A DNA stretch of 16,351 nt from an uncultured Eubacteriales bacterium (lineage in GTDB: Bacteria > Bacillota_A > Clostridia > Christensenellales > Aristaeellaceae): assembly GCA_900313545.1 (NCBI GenBank), contig OMRS01000009.1, positions 1-16,351 of the forward strand. The letters run 5' to 3'. Made by a program: the position numbers and the translations under genes. Of the stretch, positions 1 through 6,020 are shown one piece after another (within the stretch, counting starts at the first letter, position 1; each line of letters opens with the position of its first letter). The notes under the pieces are model-generated. The model was not told the DNA's origin. It worked only from the letters and a program-made list of their open reading frames with translations, and did no database searches.

Positions 1-120
1 CAGAACCGGTTTTCTGTTTCCCTTCATCCGAGTCCCCCAAAACGTTCTTGATTAATCAGGATAAAATGCCGCCCTATTGTAATCCCACAGGGGTGAAAAA
101 GCAAATCGGAGAAAAGCGTG

Positions 121-174
121 CCCTGTCCTGCGCTCCCCCGGAGCCCGGAGCCCGAAAGGCGCTGCCGGACAGGG
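121..174 (+). other. Long hairpin upstream of the D-cysteine desulfhydrase gene
   Basis: The arms CCCTGTCC (121-128) and GGACAGGG (167-174) are perfectly complementary, and GCGC at 130-133 pairs with GCGC at 159-162 inside them. The loop contains a repeated GGAGCCC. The right arm is followed by a short CTTTTCCCC tract. This may be the terminator of a gene upstream of the window or an attenuator in the leader of the downstream gene. The pairing is seen; the function is inferred. Confidence 0.4.
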
Positions 175-202
175 AGCCCTTTTCCCCTGGACACAGGTGG
201 TC

Positions 203-208
203 TATAAT
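203..208 (+). promoter_or_regulatory. Candidate -10 box of the D-cysteine desulfhydrase gene
   Basis: A perfect TATAAT lies 26 bases before the chosen ATG, and the AGGAGG ribosome binding site (221-226) falls just after the expected start of transcription. No good -35 box is present at 16-18 bases upstream (only TTTCCC), so the promoter is weak, activator-dependent, or a chance match. Confidence 0.25.
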
Positions 209-233
209 GGAGAAAACGACAGGAGGCACCGCG

Positions 234-1292
234 ATGAACACCTCTCTTCAGCACGCCCGCCGGCTTCTTGACCGGCTCCCCCGGGCACATCTGGGCTTCT
301 TTCCCACGTTCCTGCAGCCCCTTGAACGGCTCTCCGCACACCTGGGCATCCGTCTGTACGTCAAGCGTGACGACTTTACCGGCATCTGCCTGTTTGGCGG
401 CAACAAGGTGCGCAAGCTGGAATACCTGCTCGGTCAGGCGCTCGCTGACGGCGCCACCCACGTCATTACCTATGGCGCCACGCAGTCGAACCATGCCATG
501 GAAACCGCGGCCGCATGCCGCCGCGCGGGCCTGGTCCCGATCCTCTACCTGACCGCAGTCGTGCCGCCCCGGCCCGGGGAACTGCGGTCCAACCTGCTGC
601 TGGATCACCTGCTGGATGCGGAGATCCACATCGTCCCCATCCTGCCGGGGGAAACCGAGACGCAGGCCGAGGAGCGCTCCTTCCGGATGGGCAGGGAGCG
701 CGCACGGGAGCTGAATTCCTCCGGTCATGTCTGCGTCGACATTCCCATGGGCGGTGCAAGCCCCCTGGGCTCGGTGGGCTTTGCCGCCGCCATGGTCGAG
801 CTGCAGGAGCAGTGCGAAGCCCTGGGCTCTGTGCGCTTTTCCCGCATCTACCATTCCACGGGCACCGGCGGCACCATGGCCGGACTCCATGCCGGGCGCG
901 CCATGCTGGGCCTTGACACGCGGATCATTTCCGTCGCAGCCAGTCCGAAGGACGAGGCGGCCTATCTGGACCGGGTCCTGGCCCTGTCCCGTTCCGTGCT
1001 CACGCTGCTTGGCAGCTACGCCGAACCGTCGCGGGACGCGATGGAGCTGAACCTTGAACAGTGGCAGCCCGGCTATGAGCAGCCCAGCGAGGCATCCAGC
1101 GAGGCGATCCGCCTTCTGGCGCGCACGGAAGGCCTGTTCGCGGACCCCGTCTACACCGGAAAGGCCCTGGCGGGGCTGCTGCGCGATGTGGATGAGGGCA
1201 GGATCCGGCAGGGAGAAACCGTTCTTTTCTGGCATACCGGCGGCGCCACCGCCCTGTTTGCGGAGCCGGAAATTCTGGGGTCCCTCCTCTGA
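234..1292 (+). CDS. dcyD: PLP-dependent D-cysteine desulfhydrase / ACC deaminase family enzyme
   Basis: This cytosolic fold-type II PLP enzyme of 352 residues probably splits D-cysteine into pyruvate, ammonia and sulfide. Visible family motifs are LYVKRDD (41-47), GGNKVRKLE (55-63) with K58 as the expected PLP Schiff-base lysine, GATQSNH (81-87), STGTGGT for the cofactor phosphate, GLFADPVYTGKA, and HTGGATALFA near the C-terminus. These follow the order and spacing of enteric DcyD. The ATG at 234 is chosen because AGGAGG sits 7 bases before it and the protein then begins just before the conserved core; an in-frame ATG at 207 and farther starts would add unconserved residues. The gene stands alone and converges on rnhB. 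ACC deaminase, or activity on other D-amino acids, cannot be excluded from motifs alone. Confidence 0.85.
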   Translation: MNTSLQHARRLLDRLPRAHLGFFPTFLQPLERLSAHLGIRLYVKRDDFTGICLFGGNKVRKLEYLLGQALADGATHVITYGATQSNHAMETAAACRRAGLVPILYLTAVVPPRPGELRSNLLLDHLLDAEIHIVPILPGETETQAEERSFRMGRERARELNSSGHVCVDIPMGGASPLGSVGFAAAMVELQEQCEALGSVRFSRIYHSTGTGGTMAGLHAGRAMLGLDTRIISVAASPKDEAAYLDRVLALSRSVLTLLGSYAEPSRDAMELNLEQWQPGYEQPSEASSEAIRLLARTEGLFADPVYTGKALAGLLRDVDEGRIRQGETVLFWHTGGATALFAEPEILGSLL

Positions 1293-1303
1293 GCTGTCCC
1301 TGA

Positions 1304-1373
1304 AAAAGGGTGTACCCGAATGGGTGGATTTCAGCCGGCGGCTGAAACGCGTCTCATTCGGGTACACCCTTTT
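1304..1373. terminator. Bidirectional terminator with nested palindromes
   Basis: AAAAGGGTGTACCCGAATG (1304-1322) is the exact reverse complement of 1355-1373, giving a 19-base-pair stem with A and T runs at its ends. The loop holds a second perfect hairpin, TTTCAGCC (1329-1336) with GGCTGAAA (1340-1347). It lies in the 86-base gap between convergent dcyD (stop 1292) and rnhB (stop 1379), and both directions read stem then T-run. The position and shape fit a shared intrinsic terminator. Confidence 0.85.
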
Positions 1374-1378
1374 CTGTT

Positions 1379-2011
1379 TTACGGGCACGCCGCCCCGCTG
1401 ACAAAGTTCCCGATAAAGCTCCTTCTGTGAAGGGGGCAGGGGCCGTACTTTCTGAGGGCATCGATGTGCTCCCGGGTTCCGTAGCCCTTGTTGCGGGCAA
1501 AGCCGTATTCCGGGTATTTCGCGTCCATTTCCACCATGAGGCGGTCCCGGGCCACCTTGGCGATAATGGAGGCCGCCGCGATGCTGTAGCAGGCGGCATC
1601 CCCGTGGACAATCCCCCGGACCTCCCCCTCCACGGGCAGGGAGGAGATGGCGTCCACCAGAAACAGTCCGCAGGGCGCGCCTCCCGCGGCGCGGGTCATG
1701 GCCTCCCTGGTGGCATTGAGGATATTGATTTCATCGATCCTCCCGGCCTCCACGAATTCGATCCGGGAGAACTCCGCGATCTCCAGGATCCGGGCGCTGA
1801 GCGTTTCCCTGCGTTTTTCGCTGAGCTTCTTGCTGTCATCCACATACAGCAGCAGGGGGTCCCGGGGCATGATGACGCAGGCCGCCGCAACGGGTCCCGC
1901 CAGCGGTCCCCGGCCCACCTCATCCATTCCGGCAAACCGGATTCCCCGGGCCCAGAGCTCCCGGTCCATGGCAGAGATCTCTTCCCTGCGCGCTTCCCAG
2001 TCCTTTTTCAC
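1379..2011 (-). CDS. rnhB: Ribonuclease HII
   Basis: This type 2 RNase H (210 residues, normal length) cuts the RNA strand of RNA-DNA hybrids and removes single ribonucleotides from DNA. The N-terminal motif GMDEVGRGPLAGPV gives D30 and E31. D120 (LFLVDAIS) and D138 (IVHGDAAC) complete the four metal-binding acidic residues at the spacing known from bacterial RNase HII, and AAASIIAKVARD (145-156) is the family signature. The start is GTG; its first bases overlap the TGA of rbgA (GTGA, 4 bases) and GGAGGAG lies just upstream inside rbgA, so translation is probably coupled. Gene order rplS-rbgA-rnhB is the common Firmicutes arrangement. Transcription ends at the nested terminator just downstream. 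Confidence 0.97.
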   Translation of the reverse strand: MKKDWEARREEISAMDRELWARGIRFAGMDEVGRGPLAGPVAAACVIMPRDPLLLYVDDSKKLSEKRRETLSARILEIAEFSRIEFVEAGRIDEINILNATREAMTRAAGGAPCGLFLVDAISSLPVEGEVRGIVHGDAACYSIAAASIIAKVARDRLMVEMDAKYPEYGFARNKGYGTREHIDALRKYGPCPLHRRSFIGNFVSGAACP

Positions 2012-2901
2012 GCCTTCTCCTCCTCCGGCACCTTTTCCAGGGTCAGCCTTCCCAGCTTTCCGCTCCTGAACTCATCCAGGATCACCGAAGCGCCCCGTTC
2101 CGTATCCGCAATGCCTCCGGGAAGCAGCCACCCGCGTCCCCGGGCCGCCGCCTCCAGCAGCGCCACGCCGTCCCCCTCCAGGTCCCGGATATGGAAGCGC
2201 TCCGACACTGCCTGCGGGCACAGCTCCCTCAGGGTACACAGCAGCCTCGCCGCAAGCAGCTGGGTATCCAGCACCTGGTCGTTGATGCTGCCGATATACG
2301 CCAGACGGATGGCCTCCTCCTGGTTCTCCATTTTGGGCCACAGCAGTCCGGGGGTATCCAGCAGCTCCAGATACGGGGTGATTTTCACCCACTGGTTGCT
2401 CCGGGTCACGCCGGGACGGTCCCCGGTCCGTGCGATGGCATTGCCGTTCAGGCGGTTGACAAATGTGGACTTGCCCACATTGGGAATGCCCACCACCATG
2501 GCCCGGACCGTCTTGTGGACCCCGCGGGCGGCCAGCCTCTCCACCATCTCCCGCGTGAGCGCGGCAAGACTGTCGGTGATCTCCTTGGCCCGGGAACGGG
2601 TGCTGTCAAACGCGCGGCAGGCAATGCCCCGGCTTCGGTAATAGGCCGTCCACGCCCGGGTCATCCTCTCGTCGGCCAGATCGGCCTTGTTGAGCACCAG
2701 CAGCCGTTTTTTCTCTCCCAGCATCTGGGACAGGTCCGGATTTCGTCCCGCCATGGGCACCCGGGCATCGCACAGCTCAATCACCGCATCCACGCGGGAG
2801 AGCTGCTCCTGAAGCAGCCTCCTGGATTTGGCCATGTGCCCGGGGTACCAGTTGATCATCCGCTCCTCTGCACGAAGCAGAATTCCGTCTTCTCTTTCCA
2901 T
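2008..2901 (-). CDS. rbgA: Ribosome biogenesis GTPase RbgA (YlqF)
   Basis: This circularly permuted GTPase (297 residues from the chosen start) helps late assembly of the 50S subunit. It shows the INWYPGHMAKS signature (16-26), G4 NKAD (71-74), G1 GIPNVGKST (138-146), G2 GVT (164-166) and G3 DTPG (182-185), in the permuted G4-G1-G3 order of the YlqF/YawG family. The C-terminal region from about 195 fits the RNA-binding helical domain. The ATG at 2901 has GAGAGG five bases upstream. An ATG at 2859 (MINWYPGHM), with AGAGGAG three bases before it, matches the usual family N-terminus and is a real alternative. A start farther out at 2958 is unlikely because it lies in the hairpin that follows rplS. 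The gene sits between rplS and rnhB. Confidence 0.95.
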   Translation of the reverse strand: MEREDGILLRAEERMINWYPGHMAKSRRLLQEQLSRVDAVIELCDARVPMAGRNPDLSQMLGEKKRLLVLNKADLADERMTRAWTAYYRSRGIACRAFDSTRSRAKEITDSLAALTREMVERLAARGVHKTVRAMVVGIPNVGKSTFVNRLNGNAIARTGDRPGVTRSNQWVKITPYLELLDTPGLLWPKMENQEEAIRLAYIGSINDQVLDTQLLAARLLCTLRELCPQAVSERFHIRDLEGDGVALLEAAARGRGWLLPGGIADTERGASVILDEFRSGKLGRLTLEKVPEEEKA

Positions 2902-2911
2902 AGTGTCCTCT

Positions 2912-2948
2912 CGATATAGAAAATGGGCTTCCCGGACGGGAAGCCCAT
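2912..2948 (-). terminator. Weak terminator or attenuating hairpin after rplS
   Basis: The perfect 12-base inverted repeat ATGGGCTTCCCG / CGGGAAGCCCAT (2923-2948, two-base loop) lies 10 bases after the rplS stop. On the minus strand it is followed by TTTCTATATCG, a broken T tract. It looks like a leaky intrinsic terminator that would let part of transcription continue into rbgA and rnhB. Confidence 0.65.
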
Positions 2949-2958
2949 AACAGCACAA

Positions 2959-3300
2959 TTACCTCTCCTTGATCTTGGCGGCCTTGCCGGTCAGATTACG
3001 CAGGTAATACAGCTTCGCACGACGGACTTTGCCGCGACGAATGACCGTAATCTTGTCAAGGCGGGGAGAATGCAGCGGGAAGGTACGCTCAACGCCGATG
3101 CCGTAGGAAACACGGCGAAGCGTGAAGGTCTCACGAACGCTGCCGTTGCGCTTTGCGATGCAGATTCCCTCGAATGCCTGAAGGCGCTCACGCTCTCCTT
3201 CAACAACCTTCACCATCACGCGAAGGGTGTCGCCGACATTGAACTTGGGCAGATCCTTCTTGAGCTGCTCGCTTTCAATCGCACGGATGATCTCGCTCAT
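2959..3300 (-). CDS. rplS: 50S ribosomal protein L19
   Basis: This is ribosomal protein L19 (113 residues, family-typical length), which lies at the 30S-50S interface. The N-terminus [24 protein letters not shown], the central [14 protein letters not shown] segment, [21 protein letters not shown] and the C-terminal [25 protein letters not shown] are characteristic. The ATG at 3300 is used because the conserved N-terminus begins there and AAAGGAG lies ten bases upstream; the farther ATG at 3339 would add 13 unconserved residues. The usual upstream partners (rpsP, rimM, trmD) are absent, so rplS starts its own transcription unit from the promoter at 3382-3411 and is followed by rbgA and rnhB. 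Confidence 0.98.
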   Translation of the reverse strand: MSEIIRAIESEQLKKDLPKFNVGDTLRVMVKVVEGERERLQAFEGICIAKRNGSVRETFTLRRVSYGIGVERTFPLHSPRLDKITVIRRGKVRRAKLYYLRNLTGKAAKIKER

Positions 3301-3375
3301 TGGTCGATTTCTCCTTTCATCATAGACGTTCATGTCCAAGCCTTTCTGGCTGACAGCGGAGCGCCCGTATCACGG
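3301..3375 (-). promoter_or_regulatory. 5' leader of rplS, possible L19 autoregulatory leader
   Basis: About 75 bases separate the inferred transcription start from the rplS ATG. The leader contains a small hairpin AGCC-AGAAA-GGCT and the AAAGGAG ribosome binding site. L19 mRNA leaders that act in feedback control are known in Firmicutes, but I cannot confirm a match to that consensus by eye, so the regulatory role is inference. Confidence 0.3.
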
Positions 3376-3381
3376 TCGTGG

Positions 3382-3411
3382 ATTATATCATTTTCTTGGC
3401 GTATGGCGCAA
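3382..3411 (-). promoter_or_regulatory. rplS promoter with extended -10 and A-rich UP element
   Basis: On the minus strand TTGCGC (3406-3411) is followed by an 18-base spacer and a perfect TATAAT (3382-3387). The spacer ends in TG one base before the -10, giving the extended form TGATATAAT. Directly upstream of the -35 is a run of eight or more A residues plus AAAATGC, which resembles an UP element, as expected for a ribosomal protein gene. Confidence 0.8.
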
Positions 3412-3778
3412 GCACTTTTTTTTGCATTTTCGGGGGTCAGCGGCCCCTGTGATCCGGCATCACGGGGAACATCCGTCCTGAGACCATCCGGCCATGGCGG
3501 CGGGGGCTTCGCGGCAGTCTGTCAGGATCTGCCTGGTTCCTCCACGGGAGCCGGACTGACAGCCTCCCTCATCCTGCTGATGATCCAGTCAGGAACCGAA
3601 ACGACGATCCGCCGGAGACGCAAACCCGTCCCGGAGGATCGTCAGGGAGATCCCGTTGTGAAACGGTCTTTCTTCCGCCCGGGCCGCCGGCTCCCCGTCT
3701 GTCTTTTTCTTACGGCATGCATCCCATGTCCGAAAACCTGTTCGGTCGGGGAAATGCCGGGGGACCGGAAGCCGGTGC
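3412..3778. other. Gene-poor intergenic stretch between rplS promoter and ltaE
   Basis: I find no convincing gene in this stretch. Open frames crossing it lack ribosome binding sites and recognisable motifs. It holds a strong isolated hairpin at 3603-3643 and several small GC-rich inverted repeats just after the ltaE stop (for example ACCGG-CTT-CCGGT), none with a clean T-run. I see no signature of SRP RNA, RNase P RNA, tmRNA or 6S RNA. Confidence 0.5.
3603..3643. other. Strong isolated hairpin
   Basis: GACGATCC (3603-3610) pairs with GGATCGTC (3636-3643), CCGG (3612-3615) with CCGG (3631-3634) and GACG (3617-3620) with CGTC (3627-3630). This makes 16 pairs around a six-base loop, with one mismatch and one bulge. 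No T-run follows in either direction. It could be the 3' end of the ltaE operon, 136 bases past the stop, or a small structured RNA. Confidence 0.5.
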
Positions 3779-4831
3779 TTATCCGGGCATGGAATCCAGC
3801 ACCTCATCCAGGGCGGCAAAGAACGCGTCGACATTCTCCGGCAGGGTCGCCCAGCTGGTGGCCAGACGCACCGCCGTGTGCGACTCGTCCACCTTGGACC
3901 AGAAGCTCATGCGGACCTTTTTCTGCAGCTGCTCCAGCGCCGGATTGGACAGCACCAGGAACTGCTGATTGGTCGGAGAGTCCACCAGCAGACGGCATTT
4001 CCGCCGCAGCAGGCCCTCCCGAAGCCGCATGGCCTGTCCGATGGCGTGCCGGCTGATGCGCTCATACAGCCCGTCGGTAAACAGGGTGTCAAACTGCAGC
4101 CCCAGGATGCGTCCCTTGGCCAGCAGTCCGCCGTGCATCTTCATGCGGGTGATGAAATGCGAGGGCAGGCTGCTTCCGGTAAACACCACAGCCTCCCCGA
4201 ACAGAGCGCCCACCTTGGTGCCGCCGATGTAGAACACATCGCAGCACTGCGCAATCTCCGGCAGATCCACATCCGTTCCAGGGCTCACCAGTCCGTAGCC
4301 CAGGCGCGCCCCGTCCAGATACAGGGGGATCCCGAATTCACGGGTGACCCGGGAAATCGCCCGGAGCTCCTCCCGGGTATACAGGGTCCCCATCTCCGTG
4401 GGATGGGAAAGATAGACCATTCCCGGGAACACCATGTGCTCATGGTTGCCGTCGGCATGGAAGTCCTCCAGGAAGCGGCGCAGCTCCTGCGCATCGATCC
4501 GGCCGTCATGCTCCGGCAGCGTCAGCACCTTGTGCCCGCTGTACTCGATGGCCCCGGCCTCATGGGTCGCCACATGGCCGCTCTCGCAGGCCACCACGCC
4601 CTCGTACTGCGTCAGCAGGGAGTCAATGACGATCTGGTTGGTCTGCGTTCCCCCGGAGAGGAAGTACACCTGCGCATCCGGGCGGCCGCAGGCGCTGCGG
4701 ATCTTCTCACCCGCGCTTTTGCAGTACGGATCCGTTCCGTAGCCGCTGGTCTGTTCCAGATTGGTTTCCTGCAGCCTGCGCAGGATTTCAGGGCACGCCC
4801 CCTCGGAATAATCATTTTCAAAAGAAATCAT
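3779..4831 (-). CDS. ltaE: Threonine aldolase family PLP enzyme (low-specificity L-threonine aldolase-like)
   Basis: This fold-type I PLP enzyme (350 residues) should cleave threonine or allo-threonine to glycine and acetaldehyde in the cytosol. Family features are NDYSEGACPEIL near the N-terminus, the Y31-GTDPY segment, GGTQTN (60-65) binding the cofactor phosphate, H86 expected to stack on PLP, LDGARLGYG with D173 and R176, and GGTK with K206 as the PLP lysine. The start is clear: GAGGAGG lies five bases before the ATG. It is the last gene of the rnj-rlmI-ltaE run, only 10 bases after the stop of the methyltransferase, so it is probably co-transcribed. No clear terminator follows. Another beta-eliminating lyase of the same fold is possible, so substrate and stereochemistry are uncertain. 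Confidence 0.88.
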   Translation of the reverse strand: MISFENDYSEGACPEILRRLQETNLEQTSGYGTDPYCKSAGEKIRSACGRPDAQVYFLSGGTQTNQIVIDSLLTQYEGVVACESGHVATHEAGAIEYSGHKVLTLPEHDGRIDAQELRRFLEDFHADGNHEHMVFPGMVYLSHPTEMGTLYTREELRAISRVTREFGIPLYLDGARLGYGLVSPGTDVDLPEIAQCCDVFYIGGTKVGALFGEAVVFTGSSLPSHFITRMKMHGGLLAKGRILGLQFDTLFTDGLYERISRHAIGQAMRLREGLLRRKCRLLVDSPTNQQFLVLSNPALEQLQKKVRMSFWSKVDESHTAVRLATSWATLPENVDAFFAALDEVLDSMPG

Positions 4832-4841
4832 GGAATCCTCC

Positions 4842-6020
4842 TCAATCCAGCATCTGAAGCCAGAGACTCTTGAGATAATGACTTTCGGGATAGCCCGCCA
4901 GCACGGGATGATCCAGATCCTGACGCCTCAGGGTAATGATGCGCACCTGCCGGTGCAGGTCCTGCGCCGCGGAGAGCACCGTATTGACAAAGGTCTCCTC
5001 CGGCATGTGGTAGGAACAGGAATGCGTGGCCAGGATGCCGCCCTTCGGGAGCAGGCGCATGCCCGAAAGAGCGATCTCCTTGTACCCCCTGCATGCCGCG
5101 GCCATATTGGCATGAGACTTGGTAAAGGCCGGCGGATCCAGCACCACCACGTCATAGTGTTCCCCGGCCCGGACCTGGGCGCGGAGGTCGTCAAAGCAGT
5201 TGGCGGCCACCGCCTCCACCTGCAGGGCGTTGGCCCTGGCGTTTTCCCGGATCAGCTCCACCGCCGCCTCGCTCACGTCCACCGCGCGCACGGAGGCCGC
5301 GCCGCCCGCCGCCGCATTGAGGGCAAAGCCGCCCACATAGGAAAAGCAGTCCAGCACGCGGGCGCCTTTCACAAACTGGCGCAGGAACAGGTGGTTGTCC
5401 TTCTGATCCAGGAAGTAGCCGGTCTTCTGTCCTCCCGCCACATCCACAAACAGGCGCAGGCCGTTTTCCATAATGGGCACCCGCTCAGGAAGCTCCCCGT
5501 GGAGCACCTTCATAAAGCACTCCATGCCCTCCCTGCGCCGGATGGCGTCATCATTGGAGAGCACAAGGCAGTCCGGTTTTTCCACCTCCAGCAGGGTATC
5601 GGCAATCACGTCCGTATAGGCTTCCATGCCCAGGGACAGGATCTGCAGCACGATCACCTGCCCGAAACGGTCACAGATGACCCCGGGCAGACGGTCCGCC
5701 TCGCCGTAAATCAGACGGAAGCTGTCCGTCCCGGGCCGCATGCGCACAAAGTCCCGGTACCTGCAGGAGGCCCTGACCCGCTCCCGGATCAGCTCCGGGG
5801 TCACATCCTCCCGGCGGTGGGTCAGCAGGCGGACGGTGATCAGGGAACGGGAGTTGTACACTCCCCGTCCCATGTACCGCCCCCGGAAGTCCACCACGTC
5901 CACCAGGGAGCCGTCCTCAGGCGCCCCCTCCACGGATTCGATCTCGTTGCCGTACACCCAGGGATGCCCCTGCAGGAGCTTCTTCTGGCGCCCGTTGATC
6001 ACATGGACGGTTCCGCTCAT
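4842..6020 (-). CDS. rlmI: Class I SAM-dependent 23S rRNA (cytosine-5) methyltransferase, RlmI type
   Basis: This predicted rRNA methyltransferase has 392 residues. The N-terminal PUA-like part (about 1-70) includes the HPWVYGNEIESV segment. The central part has FRLIYGEADRLPGVICDRFG (101-120) and KTGYFLDQKDNH (199-210). The Rossmann domain has SAM motif I LDCFSYVGGFALN (223-235), the acidic VRAVDVS, motif IV VVVLDPPAFTK (291-301) and SCSYHM (334-339), whose cysteine is the expected nucleophile. The closest well-known relative is E. coli RlmI (m5C1962 of 23S rRNA), but the exact target base is inferred. The ATG at 6020 has GAGGTGG four bases upstream and overlaps the rnj TGA as ATGA, so the two genes are translationally coupled. 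This links rRNA modification to the RNA nuclease upstream. Confidence 0.9.
   Translation of the reverse strand: MSGTVHVINGRQKKLLQGHPWVYGNEIESVEGAPEDGSLVDVVDFRGRYMGRGVYNSRSLITVRLLTHRREDVTPELIRERVRASCRYRDFVRMRPGTDSFRLIYGEADRLPGVICDRFGQVIVLQILSLGMEAYTDVIADTLLEVEKPDCLVLSNDDAIRRREGMECFMKVLHGELPERVPIMENGLRLFVDVAGGQKTGYFLDQKDNHLFLRQFVKGARVLDCFSYVGGFALNAAAGGAASVRAVDVSEAAVELIRENARANALQVEAVAANCFDDLRAQVRAGEHYDVVVLDPPAFTKSHANMAAACRGYKEIALSGMRLLPKGGILATHSCSYHMPEETFVNTVLSAAQDLHRQVRIITLRRQDLDHPVLAGYPESHYLKSLWLQMLD

Noticed and set aside
24..1388. Long minus-strand open frame opposite dcyD
   Set aside because: The plus strand encodes a complete PLP enzyme with all motifs. The minus frame also runs through the terminator palindrome and lacks a convincing start.
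3412..3778. SRP RNA, RNase P RNA, tmRNA or 6S RNA in the long gap
   Set aside because: I looked for the conserved cores of these RNAs on both strands and found none; only isolated hairpins are present.
2923..4056. Plus-strand open frame spanning rplS, the 480-base gap and the ltaE end
   Set aside because: The part in the gap has no ribosome binding site and no motif, and both ends are antisense to recognised genes. I kept the gap as gene-poor.
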